From the NCBI RefSeq assembly GCF_014843355.1, contig NZ_CP062137.1, positions 1,426,001 to 1,490,000 of the forward strand: a stretch of 64,000 nt of DNA. The letters are read 5' to 3'. The notes below the pieces were generated by a model, which was not told where the DNA came from, did not search any database, and saw only the letters and a list, made by a program, of their open reading frames with translations. The position numbers were made by a program, and so were the translations under genes. The first letter of the stretch is position 1. Each line of letters opens with the position of its first letter. The DNA comes from Actinobacillus sp. GY-402. Lineage in GTDB: Bacteria > Pseudomonadota > Gammaproteobacteria > Enterobacterales > Pasteurellaceae. This document shows, piece by piece, positions 52,592-63,559 of the stretch.

Positions 52592-54106
52592 ATGACAACT
52601 CCCGTTGTGGCGCTCGTCGGTCGCCCTAATGTAGGTAAATCTACTTTATTCAACCGCTTAACCCGCACGCGTGATGCTTTAGTGGCGGACTTTCCCGGTT
52701 TAACCCGCGATCGTAAATACGGTCAGGCTAATATTGCGGGCTATGATTTCATCGTTATTGATACCGGCGGGATTGACGGCTCCGAGGAAGGTGTCGAAGA
52801 AAAAATGGCGGAACAATCGCTGCTCGCCATTGAAGAAGCGGATGTGGTGCTGTTTCTGGTGGACGCGCGCGCAGGCTTAACGCCCGCCGACATCGGCATT
52901 GCCAACTATCTTCGTCAGCGTCAGCATAAAATCACGGTTGTGGTCGCCAACAAAACCGATGGTATTGACGCCGATTCTCATTGCGCGGAATTCTATCAGC
53001 TGGGGTTGGGCGACATCGCCCAAATTGCCGCCGCCCAAGGGCGTGGCGTCGCACAACTGATGGAAACCGTACTGACTCCGTTTGCTGAAAAAATGGAAGA
53101 AAGTGCGGTCGAAAATAGCGAAGATTTTGAAGAACAGGACGAATGGGAACAATCCTTCGATTTTTCCAATGAAAACGATACCGCATTACTAGACGAAGCG
53201 TTGGAAGAAGAAAATACGGGACCGGATCATAAAAACATTAAAATCGCGATTGTCGGGCGTCCGAACGTAGGAAAATCCACCCTCACCAATCGCATTTTAG
53301 GTGAAGAGCGCGTAGTGGTTTACGACTTACCCGGCACAACGCGCGACAGTATTTATATTCCGATGGAACGTAACGGTCAGCATTACACAATTATCGATAC
53401 CGCCGGGGTACGCAAACGCGGCAAAGTTCATTTAACCGTCGAAAAATTCTCTGTCATTAAAACCTTACAAGCCATCCAGGACGCCAATGTCGTGTTATTG
53501 ACGATTGACGCCCGCGAAGGTATTTCCGATCAGGACTTATCGTTACTCGGCTTTATTCTGAATGCCGGTCGTTCCTTGGTCATCGTGGTAAACAAATGGG
53601 ACGGATTGGATCAGGATATTAAAGATCGTGTGAAATCCGAACTCGATCGCCGTCTGGATTTTATCGATTTTGCCCGCGTACATTTCATTTCCGCCTTGCA
53701 CGGCAGCGGAGTCGGCAATCTGTTTGAATCCGTGCGAGAAGCTTACGCCTGCGCAACGCAAAAAATGACCACATCATTGCTGACGCGAATTCTGCAAATG
53801 GCAACGGACGAACACCAGCCGCCTATGGTCGGCGGTCGCCGTATTAAGCTGAAATATGCGCATCCGGGCGGTTATAACCCGCCGATTATCGTTGTACACG
53901 GCAATCAAATGGACAAACTGACGGATAGTTATAAACGTTATCTGTCAAACTATTATCGGCGTAGCCTGAAAATCGTCGGCTCACCGATTCGCATTCAGTT
54001 CCAGGAAGGCAATAACCCGTTTGCTGGCAAACGCAACAAATTAACACCGAATCAATTGCGCAAACGCAAACGCCTAATGAAATTTATTAAGAAATCAAAA
54101 CGTTAA
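52592..54106 (+). CDS. der: Ribosome-assembly GTPase Der (EngA)
   Basis: The 504-residue protein has two tandem GTPase domains: [19 protein letters not shown] (about 6-24) with NKTDG, and [19 protein letters not shown] (about 216-234) with NKWDG, joined by an acidic linker, plus a C-terminal KH-like domain ending in KKSKR. It acts in 50S subunit maturation. The switch DTGG/DTAG motifs are intact. An uptake signal lies in the linker coding region near 53100. Single gene between two terminators. Confidence 0.97.
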   Translation: MTTPVVALVGRPNVGKSTLFNRLTRTRDALVADFPGLTRDRKYGQANIAGYDFIVIDTGGIDGSEEGVEEKMAEQSLLAIEEADVVLFLVDARAGLTPADIGIANYLRQRQHKITVVVANKTDGIDADSHCAEFYQLGLGDIAQIAAAQGRGVAQLMETVLTPFAEKMEESAVENSEDFEEQDEWEQSFDFSNENDTALLDEALEEENTGPDHKNIKIAIVGRPNVGKSTLTNRILGEERVVVYDLPGTTRDSIYIPMERNGQHYTIIDTAGVRKRGKVHLTVEKFSVIKTLQAIQDANVVLLTIDAREGISDQDLSLLGFILNAGRSLVIVVNKWDGLDQDIKDRVKSELDRRLDFIDFARVHFISALHGSGVGNLFESVREAYACATQKMTTSLLTRILQMATDEHQPPMVGGRRIKLKYAHPGGYNPPIIVVHGNQMDKLTDSYKRYLSNYYRRSLKIVGSPIRIQFQEGNNPFAGKRNKLTPNQLRKRKRLMKFIKKSKR

Positions 54107-54108
54107 CA

Positions 54109-54138
54109 AAAAGTGCGGTCAAATTTGACCGCACTTTT
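54109..54138. terminator. Perfect 30-bp uptake-signal palindrome
   Basis: AAAAGTGCGGTCAAA is followed without any spacer by its exact complement, between convergent der and the exporter gene. Folding needs a few bases of loop from the AT centre. Confidence 0.9.
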
Positions 54139-54161
54139 CATTATCCTCCACTGAAACTTAA

Positions 54162-55343
54162 TTATTCGGATGGCACATTGCGATATTTCAAATGAAGGAC
54201 AACAAATAACGCAATGCCAAGCACACCAATCAACGCGCCCGCAAAACCGATACCGCCTAAACCCCAATGCTGCATAACCTGATTACCGATTAAAGCGCCG
54301 CCACCGATGCCCACATTATAAATCCCCGAATAAATCGCCGTGGCCACATCCGTCGCGTCCGGAGCCTGCTGCAACACGCGCATTTGTAACCCGATCGACA
54401 GGCCTGAAATTCCGATTCCCCACACAAAAATTAAGATCAGCATTAGCGCGGTATAACCGCTCAGCAAATACAGCGAAAAAAGCGATAAAATCAGCAAGCC
54501 CATGGCGCTCATCACGAATTTGATCGGGGAAAAACGATAAATACGTCCGAATAAGAAACTAGCCACAAAGCCCGCCAGCCCGAAAATAAGCAACACAAGC
54601 GTCGCACTGCCTTCCGTCATACCGCCGATTTCTTTCACAAAGGGCTCGATATAGCTGTATGCCGTGAAATGGGCGGAAATAATCAGCACGGTCACCGCGT
54701 AGCTTCCCATCAGCAAAGGACGTTTAACCAAACTCGGTAAACTGGCGAAAGATCCTGCGTTTTTGCTGGGCAAATGCGGTAAGAGTTTTGCCAGAACGAG
54801 CATTACCACAAAAGCCGACAAGGCGATCAAGGCAAATGTGGTACGCCACCCCAGCCATTGTCCGATTATTCGTCCTAAAGGCAAACCCAGCACCATCGCC
54901 ATGGAAGAACCCATTGCGATCATGCCCAATGCCTGCGTTTGCTTTCCTTTCGGGGCAATTCGCATGGCAAGAGCGGCGGTAATCGACCAAAACACCGCAT
55001 GCGCCAAGGCAATTAATATGCGGGAAAGTAAAAGAATGCCGTAATTCCAGGCGATGACCGACAAAATATGTCCGCTAACAAACAACAGAAACAATTTTAA
55101 TAACAGGCTTCGACGTTCCGATTTTGCCGTAATTAACATTAACGGCAAGGACATCAGCGACACAATCCAGGCATAAACCGTGATCATCAGCCCGGTTTGC
55201 GAAACGGGCATCGCAAAACTCTGCGCAATATCGGAGAGCAAGGCGACGGGAACAAATTCGGTCGTATTAAAAATAAAGGCGGCAAACGCTATGGCTACAA
55301 TACGAAAATTAGCAAAGCGCTCGAATTTTGCAGTGTTAAACAT
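54162..55343 (-). CDS. MFS sugar-efflux transporter (SotB/YdeA-like)
   Basis: The 393-residue protein has 12 membrane segments of the drug:H+ antiporter-1 type; FIFNTTEFVPVALLSDIAQSFAMPVSQTGLMITVYAWIVSLMSLP near the start is characteristic of SotB, which exports arabinose and IPTG in E. coli. Later segments include TAALAMRIAPKGKQTQALGMIAMGSSMAMVLGLPLGRIIGQWLGWR. The substrate here is unknown. Its start overlaps the stop of asmA by a base, so it is cotranscribed behind udk-dcd-asmA. Confidence 0.85.
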   Translation of the reverse strand: MFNTAKFERFANFRIVAIAFAAFIFNTTEFVPVALLSDIAQSFAMPVSQTGLMITVYAWIVSLMSLPLMLITAKSERRSLLLKLFLLFVSGHILSVIAWNYGILLLSRILIALAHAVFWSITAALAMRIAPKGKQTQALGMIAMGSSMAMVLGLPLGRIIGQWLGWRTTFALIALSAFVVMLVLAKLLPHLPSKNAGSFASLPSLVKRPLLMGSYAVTVLIISAHFTAYSYIEPFVKEIGGMTEGSATLVLLIFGLAGFVASFLFGRIYRFSPIKFVMSAMGLLILSLFSLYLLSGYTALMLILIFVWGIGISGLSIGLQMRVLQQAPDATDVATAIYSGIYNVGIGGGALIGNQVMQHWGLGGIGFAGALIGVLGIALFVVLHLKYRNVPSE

Positions 55344-56695
55344 TATCTAAATTTCTCACGCAGAAAATCTTTTAACTGATTACGAAAATCGCGATTAAAT
55401 TTCACTTTATATTGAGGAGATTTGCAATCGCCGAAAAAATGCACCGGCAAGGTCAGGGCGCGATAACGTTCGTCATTGGACGAAATATAGGTCATAAAAT
55501 CACAATAACCCGTGATTAAATCCACATATCCCTGACTTCTTGCCGTAAAGTCGCGATGCAGCATTTGCGTACGGTCAACGCGAATGCCTTCGGGTTCCCA
55601 GCGAAATTGGGTTTCAAGTACATCAAAAGAGGTTTCGATATGCTTATTATTCAGCTCGCTTTCATCATAGTTAAGCGGCACATACTGACCAATCAGCGCC
55701 AGCAATCCTATGCCTTTTAATTTACCTTCCGTCACGCGTCCCGTCACCATACCGTGGCGAGGCAAAGCGTCTTGCGAAAATAAATCCGCTTCAACGGAAA
55801 CGACTCCTGAAATCAAATCCGGAATATTAAACGCTTTCAACCAATCCGCCAGCACCAAATGCTGAGCGGAAATCATTAAATGATAAGGTTCCGGCCGTGT
55901 CGATTGAGAGTGGGATTCAAGATTGGCGGATAACCGTCCTTTATCGGATATAAAGGGAAACTGAACGACCGCATTAAGCCGGGGCTCGGTTTGAATACGA
56001 CCATTCACCTCATTAAGGGCAATGTGATTAAACTCCGCGCCGGCCAAATTGACAATATAGCCTTCTTGCGGCAAGCGCAAAATTTCACCGTTCTTCCAAT
56101 TTAAAAGAATTTGTTCGGCATTAAATAAACGGCGGTTTTTCAGATGAATTGTCGCCTTTACATTATTCAGACCAAGCCCTGATGAGATCGGTTTTAACGC
56201 CCCTTCAAAGGTTAATTTGTCCTCATCTTCATTTAAAGCCGCAACATTAATGAACAATTCGGGCATTTTTTCCGGGAAGGCGGAACCTTGGCGATATTGC
56301 GCCGACAACGCGGGCAATGAGGCTAACTTTAAGTTTTCTGGCGTGATCACGGCGTTAATTTGCTGAAAATAAAAATTCTCCTTCAAATTTGACCGCACTT
56401 TTCCGTTTTCCAGTTGCAAATCGGCGATTGCCGATTGCCCGAATAACCATCCCCACCAACTGAAATTTAAGCGAACCCGTTCCGCGGAGAAAGACATATC
56501 TTCCGTTAAATAAGTGACGCCGGCTAAATCAATAGCGGGCGAAGGCAACCAATTTACCCGAGACTGCGCCACTTGAATGCGGTTATCCTGCAAAAGTGCG
56601 GTCAGTTTTTGCTCGATTTTGCCTTTTTGCACATAAACAAAAGCCAAAAAGGCAAAGACAATCACAAGAAAGCCTATGCCTAATTTTTTCATCAT
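55343..56695 (-). CDS. asmA: AsmA-family protein (short form)
   Basis: The 450-residue protein has one N-terminal membrane anchor (LGIGFLVIVFAFLAFVYV) and an otherwise beta-rich periplasmic body, ending with the AsmA C-terminal pattern GLLALIGQYVPLNYDESELNNKHIETSFDVLETQFRWEPEGIRVDRTQ. AsmA-type proteins are thought to transport or shield phospholipids between membranes. E. coli AsmA is much longer (617), so this is a short version, but the udk-dcd-asmA gene order is conserved. Two adjacent ATGs (56695, 56692) overlap the dcd stop. Confidence 0.85.
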   Translation of the reverse strand: MMKKLGIGFLVIVFAFLAFVYVQKGKIEQKLTALLQDNRIQVAQSRVNWLPSPAIDLAGVTYLTEDMSFSAERVRLNFSWWGWLFGQSAIADLQLENGKVRSNLKENFYFQQINAVITPENLKLASLPALSAQYRQGSAFPEKMPELFINVAALNEDEDKLTFEGALKPISSGLGLNNVKATIHLKNRRLFNAEQILLNWKNGEILRLPQEGYIVNLAGAEFNHIALNEVNGRIQTEPRLNAVVQFPFISDKGRLSANLESHSQSTRPEPYHLMISAQHLVLADWLKAFNIPDLISGVVSVEADLFSQDALPRHGMVTGRVTEGKLKGIGLLALIGQYVPLNYDESELNNKHIETSFDVLETQFRWEPEGIRVDRTQMLHRDFTARSQGYVDLITGYCDFMTYISSNDERYRALTLPVHFFGDCKSPQYKVKFNRDFRNQLKDFLREKFR

Positions 56696-57279
56696 TATTT
56701 GTCCTGATTAATACGGCTTGCCACCGCGCTTTGCTGATTTTTATATTTTGCGTCCTGGCGGCTGTTGTAAGGCCGTGCCGCCGGTCCGCTTAATACTTCA
56801 AAACTCAGGGCGCCGATGATCATGTTAGGACGCAACGCCAGCGGCAATTTACCGGAATTATAGAATTCCAATACGATTTTACCTTCCCAGCCCGGATCAA
56901 TACGATGGGCCGTGACGTGCACCATTAACCCTAAACGCGCCAGCGAAGAACGCCCGTCCAACCAACCGATAATATTATCGGGCAGTTTAACGCTTTCCAG
57001 CGTCGTCGCCAGCGCCAACACGCCGGGATGCAGAAAAAACGCCTCATCGTCGGCAATGATGATTTCGTCGCTCATCACCCGTTCAAGTTGTTCCGCCACC
57101 GCTTCTTTCGGTCCGCTCACATCGATGTAAGCGGCGGAATGGTCGCGAAAAACACGAAAGGAATTTCCCAAACGCAAATCGATGGTCGCACCGTTGATTT
57201 TGCTGTTATCCGGACGCGGGAAAATGCCGATAACGCCTTCGTCCAAGTGTTTTTCAATATCGGTGTCACAAAGTCTCAT
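56695..57279 (-). CDS. dcd: dCTP deaminase
   Basis: The 194-residue trimeric enzyme converts dCTP to dUTP for thymidylate synthesis. Visible family parts: [73 protein letters not shown] (about 110-143, with the catalytic Glu) and the C-terminal [19 protein letters not shown]. It lies 1 base after udk and overlaps asmA. Confidence 0.97.
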   Translation of the reverse strand: MRLCDTDIEKHLDEGVIGIFPRPDNSKINGATIDLRLGNSFRVFRDHSAAYIDVSGPKEAVAEQLERVMSDEIIIADDEAFFLHPGVLALATTLESVKLPDNIIGWLDGRSSLARLGLMVHVTAHRIDPGWEGKIVLEFYNSGKLPLALRPNMIIGALSFEVLSGPAARPYNSRQDAKYKNQQSAVASRINQDK

Positions 57280-57280
57280 C

Positions 57281-57919
57281 TTATCTTCCTAATAATTTCA
57301 AAATCTGCGCTTTTAACAATTCAATGGCCACGCGGTTTTTTCCGCCACGCGGAATAATGACGTCCGCATATTGTTTGGACGGTTCGATAAACTGCAAAAA
57401 CATCGGTCTGACCGTCGTGCGGTATTGCTGAATAACGGATTCCATAGAACGTCCGCGTTGCACCATATCCCGTTGCAAACGGCGAATAAAACAAATATCC
57501 AGCGGCGTATCGACAAATACCGACATGGACAATTCATTGCGCACGCGTTCGTCGGTAAGCAGCAAAATGCCTTCTAAAATAATAATTTTGCGCGGTTCAA
57601 AATGGGTTATCTCTTTCGAACGGTTGTGCTCGGCATAATTATAAACTGGAATATCCACCGCTTTTCCCGCTTTCAGGGCGCGTAAATGCTCGATGAGCAA
57701 ATCGCGGTCCATCGAATTCGGGTGGTCATAATTGGTTTTAGTTCGGGTTTCAAAATCCAGGTGACTTTGATCTTTGTAATAGCTGTCTTCCGCGATAATG
57801 CCGATTTCGCCGCAATTTAATTCCCGTAATAATTCATCGTGAACGGTGGAAGCGATTAAACTTTTTCCAGACGCGGACGCGCCCGCGATGCCGATAATAA
57901 TGCAAGATGTCTCTGCCAT
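57281..57919 (-). CDS. udk: Uridine/cytidine kinase
   Basis: The 212-residue salvage kinase makes UMP and CMP. The P-loop is [11 protein letters not shown] (about 9-19), with [17 protein letters not shown] (substrate region) and [18 protein letters not shown] at the end. First gene of udk-dcd-asmA-exporter. Confidence 0.97.
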   Translation of the reverse strand: MAETSCIIIGIAGASASGKSLIASTVHDELLRELNCGEIGIIAEDSYYKDQSHLDFETRTKTNYDHPNSMDRDLLIEHLRALKAGKAVDIPVYNYAEHNRSKEITHFEPRKIIILEGILLLTDERVRNELSMSVFVDTPLDICFIRRLQRDMVQRGRSMESVIQQYRTTVRPMFLQFIEPSKQYADVIIPRGGKNRVAIELLKAQILKLLGR

Positions 57920-57992
57920 AAATGCTGACCTGAATGGGTGAAATTGAAGAAATTATACGGGAAAATTGTGGTTTTTGATAGCAATAGACAAA

Positions 57993-58029
57993 AAGTGCGG
58001 TCAAAATTTCCGGAATTTTGACCGCACTT
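57993..58029. terminator. Uptake-signal terminator after iscX
   Basis: AAGTGCGGTCAAAATT (57993-58008) and its complement (58014-58029) form a 16-bp stem with a five-base loop, at the end of the isc transcript. Confidence 0.88.
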
Positions 58030-58032
58030 GGA

Positions 58033-58227
58033 TTATTGGTATTCGTCCAGCCATTTCAATAAAACGGCTTCGAGAATTTTTTCATTACTGGCATCGGGAT
58101 TATCGTCAAATCCGTCCAATTCGCAAATCCATCGATGCATATCGGTGAAACGAACGGTTTGGGGATCTAAATCCGGATTGCGATCATACAGAGCTTCGGC
58201 AATTTCCTGCGCGTCCGTCCATTTCAT
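58033..58227 (-). CDS. iscX: Fe-S assembly protein IscX (YfhJ)
   Basis: The 64-residue acidic protein contains [42 protein letters not shown], the whole IscX fold. It binds IscS at the frataxin site and iron and tunes cluster synthesis. Its ATG overlaps the fdx stop codon (TAATG). It is the last gene of the isc cluster. Confidence 0.95.
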   Translation of the reverse strand: MKWTDAQEIAEALYDRNPDLDPQTVRFTDMHRWICELDGFDDNPDASNEKILEAVLLKWLDEYQ

Positions 58228-58568
58228 TAATGCGCCGCCTCATTGACTTGGTTAATATTGTATTTAGGGATTTCCACCACCAAATCTTCATCGCCGATCA
58301 CGCATTGACAGGATAAACGACTTTCCATTTCCAGGCCCCAGGCTTTATCCAGCATATCTTCTTCCTGATCGCTGGTTTCGTTTAAGCTATCGTAACCTTC
58401 GCGGATCACCACATGACAAGTGGTACAAGCACAGGAACCGTCACAAGCGTGGTGAATTTCCACCCCGGCATTATGAGCGACTTCAAGCAAATTCTCGCCC
58501 GCAGCGGCATCAACGACCATGCCTTCGGGACAAATCTCTTCATTAGGAAGAAAAACAATTTTTGGCAT
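58227..58568 (-). CDS. fdx: ISC-system [2Fe-2S] ferredoxin
   Basis: The 113-residue adrenodoxin-type ferredoxin supplies electrons for cluster assembly. Cluster ligands lie in [14 protein letters not shown] and later SCQCVIG. The family start [38 protein letters not shown] is present. Overlaps iscX; 17 bases after hscA. Confidence 0.96.
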   Translation of the reverse strand: MPKIVFLPNEEICPEGMVVDAAAGENLLEVAHNAGVEIHHACDGSCACTTCHVVIREGYDSLNETSDQEEDMLDKAWGLEMESRLSCQCVIGDEDLVVEIPKYNINQVNEAAH

Positions 58569-58585
58569 AATACTTTCCTATAACG

Positions 58586-60430
58586 TTATAAATTGTCTAC
58601 AGACTGGCCGGACAATGCGCGTCGGATAGATTTATCCATGCGACGGGCGGCAAATTCCTGAGTTGCCGCATCCAGCGCTTTAATTCCCTGCTTAATCGCT
58701 TGCGTATCCGTGCCTTGTTGTAAATTATCCAAAAAAACTAACGCATTTTTGACCGCACTTAATTCGTCGTCATTCAATAAATCCTGATCGTCCTGCAAAG
58801 CGGATAACACGGCTTCAATCACGCGGCGAGCTTCAACCCGCTGCTCCGCCAGCATACGAGCGTCGATATCTTCTTTAGCATTTTCCATTGAAGCTTTCAG
58901 CATTCGGGTGATTTCATCGTCGGTCAGACCATAAGAAGGTTTCACCTGAATGCTGGATTGCACGCCGGTGGATTTTTCCATCGCCGTCACGCTCAGCAAA
59001 CCGTCCGCGTCCACCTGATAAGTCACGCGGATATGAGCTGCGCCCGCCGCCATCGGCGGAATGCCGCGCAATGTGAAACGAGCCAGAGAACGGCAATCGC
59101 TCACCAATTCACGCTCGCCCTGCACTACATGCACCGACATGGCGGTTTGGCCGTCTTTAAACGTGGTAAATTCCTGCGCCCGCGCCACCGGAATGGTGGT
59201 ATTACGCGGAATAATTTTTTCCACCAAACCGCCCATGGTTTCAATACCGAGAGACAGCGGAATCACATCCAGCAGCAACATTTCGTTATCGGGTTTGTTA
59301 CCCGCCAGAATATCCGCCTGAATTGCCGCACCCAACGCCACAACTTTATCGGGGTCAATGGACGTCAACGGCTGACGTTGGAAAAACGCGCCCACTTGTT
59401 CGCGTACAAAGGGAACGCGGGTAGAACCGCCCACCATTACCACTTCCCGCACGTCGGACTGGCTGATTCCCGCATCTTTCAACGCTCGGCGGCAAGCCAT
59501 TAGCGAACGTTTCACTAAATTCGAAATGAGTGTGTTGAACTCATCGCGTCGTATTTCACCCTGCCAGCCCCGGTATGAAAGGTTGACCTGCGGGCTGTCC
59601 GTTAAAGTGATTTTGGTTTGTGTCGCCAATTCAATCAGCAGCCGTTTTTGTTGATCATCCTGCGGTTGAATGCCGGATTTTTCACTGATCCAATCCGCGA
59701 TCAAATGATCGAAATCGTCACCGCCCAATGCGGTGTCCCCGCCGGTCGCCAGCACTTCAAACACGCCTCGGGATAAACGTAGAATCGAAATATCGAAGGT
59801 GCCGCCGCCTAAATCATAAACGGCGATGACGCCTTCCTGTCCGCTGTCCAGACCATAGGCGATGGCCGCTGCCGTCGGTTCGTTTAACAGACGCAACACA
59901 TTCAGTCCCGCTAATTTTGCGGCGTCTTTCGTACTTTGGCGTTGCGCGTCATCAAAATACGCCGGCACTGTAATCACGGCGCCCTGTAATTCGCCGCCCA
60001 AACGTTGTTGCGCAAGTGCGGTCAATTTTTTTAAAATTTCTCCGGAAACTTCAACCGGGCTGACGTTACCTTGCACCGTGTTCATTAACGGCAATCCGTT
60101 TTCGCTTTGCACAAACCGATACGGTAAATTTGGGTAACGCGCTTGCACATCGCTCAGGCTGCGCCCAATCAAGCGTTTTACCGAAATAATCGTATTTTGC
60201 GGATCCCGGCTCGCCAATTCGCCGGCTTCATAGCCGACGGTCACCTCGTTGCCGTAATGCACGATAGAAGGCGTTAACGGACGCTCCCGTTCATCGGATA
60301 AAATTTCCGCCCGACCGTTGCGCACCGTCGCCACCAGACTGTTTGTCGTGCCGAGATCGATACCGATTGCTAATTTATGCTGATGCGGAGCCGCACTTTG
60401 TCCCGGCTCGGCAATCTGAAGTAATGCCAT
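58586..60430 (-). CDS. hscA: Hsp70-class chaperone HscA
   Basis: The 614-residue chaperone, with HscB, helps release clusters from IscU. ATPase motifs: [18 protein letters not shown] (about 22-39), [32 protein letters not shown]. The substrate-binding half contains [21 protein letters not shown]. It follows hscB by 6 bases. Confidence 0.97.
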   Translation of the reverse strand: MALLQIAEPGQSAAPHQHKLAIGIDLGTTNSLVATVRNGRAEILSDERERPLTPSIVHYGNEVTVGYEAGELASRDPQNTIISVKRLIGRSLSDVQARYPNLPYRFVQSENGLPLMNTVQGNVSPVEVSGEILKKLTALAQQRLGGELQGAVITVPAYFDDAQRQSTKDAAKLAGLNVLRLLNEPTAAAIAYGLDSGQEGVIAVYDLGGGTFDISILRLSRGVFEVLATGGDTALGGDDFDHLIADWISEKSGIQPQDDQQKRLLIELATQTKITLTDSPQVNLSYRGWQGEIRRDEFNTLISNLVKRSLMACRRALKDAGISQSDVREVVMVGGSTRVPFVREQVGAFFQRQPLTSIDPDKVVALGAAIQADILAGNKPDNEMLLLDVIPLSLGIETMGGLVEKIIPRNTTIPVARAQEFTTFKDGQTAMSVHVVQGERELVSDCRSLARFTLRGIPPMAAGAAHIRVTYQVDADGLLSVTAMEKSTGVQSSIQVKPSYGLTDDEITRMLKASMENAKEDIDARMLAEQRVEARRVIEAVLSALQDDQDLLNDDELSAVKNALVFLDNLQQGTDTQAIKQGIKALDAATQEFAARRMDKSIRRALSGQSVDNL

Positions 60431-60436
60431 AATGAT

Positions 60437-60958
60437 TTAAAATCCTGAAATCTGTTCTTCTACCCGCTCAATCTCAGTGTTGAGCTTTTTCATAAAACGT
60501 AAACGATCGTTAATTTGTTCGGCTTGTTGCCAATTTTGCTCGCTAAGTGCGGTAGAAATTTCCGTTAAATTTTCTCGCTGCACCGATTCAATATTGAGCA
60601 CGAAATCCGTCAACGCATCCCAGTCCTGCGCTTGTTCAATCTCTTCCAACCGTTCACGCCATTCCAGCTGCTGCATCAAAAATTCCATATCCCGATTGCT
60701 TTTTTGTTCGATGTCCCGCACGTCCGCCGAATTCAAACGGATAATACAGTCTGCGCGACTGACGGGATCTTTCAGAATCTGCAGCGCATCGTTGACTTCC
60801 GCCGATTTTTGCATGGCTAAGCGCTGTTCTTGCGGCGAACTATGAGCAAAATTATCCGGATGGAGCGATTTCTGCAACGCCAGATAACGGCTGGTCAGCA
60901 GGTCGTTATCAAGGTGAAAATCAACAGGAAGATCAAAGAGTTCGAATGGGTTGGCCAT
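60437..60958 (-). CDS. hscB: Fe-S co-chaperone HscB
   Basis: The 173-residue J-domain protein starts NPFELFDLPVDFHLDNDLLTSRYLALQKSLHPDNF with the HPD tripeptide at about 32-34, and a C-terminal three-helix bundle that binds IscU. It lies 20 bases after iscA and 6 before hscA. Confidence 0.96.
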   Translation of the reverse strand: MANPFELFDLPVDFHLDNDLLTSRYLALQKSLHPDNFAHSSPQEQRLAMQKSAEVNDALQILKDPVSRADCIIRLNSADVRDIEQKSNRDMEFLMQQLEWRERLEEIEQAQDWDALTDFVLNIESVQRENLTEISTALSEQNWQQAEQINDRLRFMKKLNTEIERVEEQISGF

Positions 60959-60978
60959 AATAATCCGTTTACAAAATG

Positions 60979-61302
60979 TTACACGCTGAAACTTTCACCG
61001 CAGCCGCATTGATCTTTAATGTTCGGATTGGTGAATTTGAAACCTTCATTTAAGCCTTCTTTGACAAAATCCAATTGTGTGCCGTCAAGATAAACCAAGC
61101 TTTTTTTGTCGACGATGATTTTAATGTCATCTTGTTCGAAGACCTGATCGTCTTCGCTTAATTTATCAACGAATTCAAGCACATAAGCCAATCCGGAACA
61201 ACCCGATGTTTTAACCCCCAGACGCAAACCGATGCCGCTGCCGCGATTTTGTAAAAACGTACGAACCCGGTTTAACGCAGTTTCACTTAATGTTATTGCC
61301 AT
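60979..61302 (-). CDS. iscA: A-type Fe-S carrier IscA
   Basis: The 107-residue protein has the three conserved cysteines: [12 protein letters not shown] and the C-terminal CGCGESF. It carries iron or clusters to targets. The ATG at 61302 ([17 protein letters not shown]) is the family start; the frame continues to 61419 through the uptake-signal hairpin, which is not coding. Confidence 0.96.
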   Translation of the reverse strand: MAITLSETALNRVRTFLQNRGSGIGLRLGVKTSGCSGLAYVLEFVDKLSEDDQVFEQDDIKIIVDKKSLVYLDGTQLDFVKEGLNEGFKFTNPNIKDQCGCGESFSV

Positions 61303-61322
61303 TTTCTGCCTCACAAAGATTG

Positions 61323-61365
61323 AAAGTGCGGTCAGTTTTTCGTCGATTTTTTTTGACCGCACTTT
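61323..61365 (-). terminator. Uptake-signal hairpin between iscU and iscA
   Basis: AAAGTGCGGTCA (61323-61334) and TGACCGCACTTT (61354-61365) pair, with T-rich loop sequence. It lies inside the isc operon, 5 bases after the iscU stop codon. Confidence 0.7.
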
Positions 61366-61369
61366 AAAA

Positions 61370-61753
61370 TTATTCGCCTTTTTTCGCTTTGTAATCCGCA
61401 ATCGCCGCTTTAATCGCATCTTCCGCCAGAATTGAGCAATGCACTTTTACCGGCGGCAATTCAAGTTCTTCGGCGATTTGGCTGTTTTTGATTGCGCCCG
61501 CTTCATCCAAAGATTTGCCTTTCACCCATTCGGTAATCAGCGAACTGGAAGCGATGGCGGAACCGCAACCGTAGGTTTTGAATTTCGCATCTTCGATGAT
61601 GCCGCGATCATTTACTTTAATCTGCAACTGCATAACGTCGCCGCAAGCCGGCGCGCCGACCATGCCGGTACCGACATCCGACGATTTTTTATCAAATGAA
61701 CCGACATTGCGCGGATTTTCATAATGATCGATAACTTTTTCACTATATGCCAT
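61370..61753 (-). CDS. iscU: Fe-S cluster scaffold IscU
   Basis: The 127-residue scaffold has all three ligand cysteines ([32 protein letters not shown]), the Asp after the first, and the LPPVK motif bound by HscA. It follows iscS by 53 bases. Confidence 0.97.
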   Translation of the reverse strand: MAYSEKVIDHYENPRNVGSFDKKSSDVGTGMVGAPACGDVMQLQIKVNDRGIIEDAKFKTYGCGSAIASSSLITEWVKGKSLDEAGAIKNSQIAEELELPPVKVHCSILAEDAIKAAIADYKAKKGE

Positions 61754-61806
61754 TTTCTTCTGTTCCTAATTTTCAATAACAATAAACGTTGTCGCTAACC
61801 CTGATT

Positions 61807-63021
61807 TTAGTGGGCGGACCATTCGATTTTGGACATGTCGACGCCTTCTTTGAACATATCCCATAAAGGCGATAATTCTCGCAATTTTTTGACCGCACTT
61901 TTCACCAATTCGATGGTGTAATCAATTTCTTCTTCCGTGGTGTAACGGCCGACGGTGAAGCGGATTGAACTGTGCGCCAATTCATCGTTTAAACCCAATG
62001 CGCGCAACACGTATGAAGGTTCAAGACTGGCCGAAGTACAGGCGGAACCGGAGGACACGGCGATATCGCGCAATGCCATCATTAAGCTTTCGCCTTCCAC
62101 ATAATTGAAGCTGATGTTCAAATTGCTATCCACGCGATGTTCCATCGAACCGTTCACGTACGTTTCTTCAATGTCTTTCAAACCGTTGTACAAACGGTCG
62201 CGTAACGCTTTTAAGCGCGGCATTTCCGTCGCCATTTCTTCTTTGCAAATGCGGTATGCTTCGCCCATGCCTACAATTTGGTGAACCGGCAATGTGCCCG
62301 AACGCATGCCGCGTTCGTGACCGCCGCCATGAATAATGGCTTCCAAACGAATACGCGGTTTACGTCGAACATATAATGCGCCGATGCCTTTCGGTCCGTA
62401 TAATTTGTGTCCGGACATGGAAAGCAAATCCACCGGCAATTCTGCCAAATTAATGGCGATTTTGCCCACGCTTTGGGTGGCGTCTACGTGGAAAATGATT
62501 TTGTGTTCGCGACAAATTTCGCCAATCGCCCGAATATCCTGAATCACGCCGATTTCGTTATTAACGTGCATAATTGACGCTAAAATAGTGTCCGGACGAA
62601 TCGCCGCTTTAAATTCTTCAAGATCAATTAAACCGTCGGATTTCGGCGATAAATACGTTACTTCAAAACCTTCGCGTTCAAGCTGACGACAAGTATCCAA
62701 CACCGCTTTGTGCTCGGTTTTGCAGGTGATAATGTGTTTACCTTTGGTTTGATAAAAATGCGCCGCGCCTTTGATCGCCAAGTTATCCGATTCCGTCGCA
62801 CCGGAAGTAAAAACGATTTCCCGGCTGTCCGCACCGATTAAATCCGCGATCTGGTTGCGGGCGATATCCACCGCTTCCTCTGCCTGCCAGCCGAATTTAT
62901 GGGAACGGGACGCCGGATTCCCGAAGGTTCCGTCAATTGTCAGATAATCCATCATTTTTTTTGCAACGCGTTCATCCACAGGGCAAGTTGCCGCATAATC
63001 TAAATAGATTGGTAATTTCAT
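61807..63021 (-). CDS. iscS: Cysteine desulfurase IscS
   Basis: The 404-residue PLP enzyme provides sulfur from cysteine. PLP Lys is in [21 protein letters not shown] (about 206), the active-loop Cys in [21 protein letters not shown] (about 328), and the C-terminus MSKIEWSAH matches E. coli. It follows iscR by 10 bases. Confidence 0.97.
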   Translation of the reverse strand: MKLPIYLDYAATCPVDERVAKKMMDYLTIDGTFGNPASRSHKFGWQAEEAVDIARNQIADLIGADSREIVFTSGATESDNLAIKGAAHFYQTKGKHIITCKTEHKAVLDTCRQLEREGFEVTYLSPKSDGLIDLEEFKAAIRPDTILASIMHVNNEIGVIQDIRAIGEICREHKIIFHVDATQSVGKIAINLAELPVDLLSMSGHKLYGPKGIGALYVRRKPRIRLEAIIHGGGHERGMRSGTLPVHQIVGMGEAYRICKEEMATEMPRLKALRDRLYNGLKDIEETYVNGSMEHRVDSNLNISFNYVEGESLMMALRDIAVSSGSACTSASLEPSYVLRALGLNDELAHSSIRFTVGRYTTEEEIDYTIELVKSAVKKLRELSPLWDMFKEGVDMSKIEWSAH

Positions 63022-63031
63022 TTTATTTCTC

Positions 63032-63496
63032 TTAACTGTTTACAACTAATAAATTATCAAAATCCACATGGGCTTCACGGTGTTTTTGTTTGCCGTGATG
63101 TTTCTTAACCAATTCCGCCAGAGTAATTTTATCTAAAAAATCTTCGATCCGATGACTCAATTCCGCCCACAGCGAATGCGTTAAACATTCCGTTCCGTTC
63201 TGGCAGTTGCCTTTGCCCAGACATTTGGTAACGGTAATGTTTTCATTTACAGCGGCAATAATCATACCGATAGAAATTTTATCCATGGAATGCCCGAGCT
63301 GATAACCGCCACCCGGCCCGCGCACGCTTTTCACTAATCCGTGACGACGCAATTTGGCAAAAAGCTGTTCCAAGTAGGATAACGAAATATGTTGTCGTTC
63401 CGAAATATCGGACAGGGTTACGGGTCCGTCCGTGCCGAACAAGGCGATATCCAAAATTGCGGTGACGGCGTATCGGCCTTTTGAAGTTAATTTCAT
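63032..63496 (-). CDS. iscR: Fe-S-sensing regulator IscR
   Basis: The 154-residue Rrf2-family repressor has a winged helix (residues 1-65) and cluster ligands Cys92, Cys98, Cys104 ([17 protein letters not shown]) with His107. With a [2Fe-2S] cluster it represses its own operon. A type 1 IscR site lies 39 bp upstream at 63535-63559. First gene of iscRSUA-hscBA-fdx-iscX. Confidence 0.96.
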   Translation of the reverse strand: MKLTSKGRYAVTAILDIALFGTDGPVTLSDISERQHISLSYLEQLFAKLRRHGLVKSVRGPGGGYQLGHSMDKISIGMIIAAVNENITVTKCLGKGNCQNGTECLTHSLWAELSHRIEDFLDKITLAELVKKHHGKQKHREAHVDFDNLLVVNS

Positions 63497-63534
63497 GTCA
63501 CTTTCCTTTTAAATTGAGTAAGGTTAGTTTACAC

Positions 63535-63559
63535 ATAACCAACCAAATTAATCAACTAT
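63535..63559 (-). promoter_or_regulatory. Type 1 IscR operator before iscR
   Basis: Read on the minus strand, the 25-base site begins ATAGTTGATTA and ends GGTTGGTTAT. By my count it fits the E. coli type 1 IscR consensus at 21 of 25 positions, including both ATA/TAT ends. It overlaps the end of trmJ and lies 39 bp before the iscR ATG. Confidence 0.65.

Noticed and set aside
61303-61419. N-terminal extension of iscA
   Set aside because: The extension reads through the uptake-signal hairpin; the family start is at 61302.
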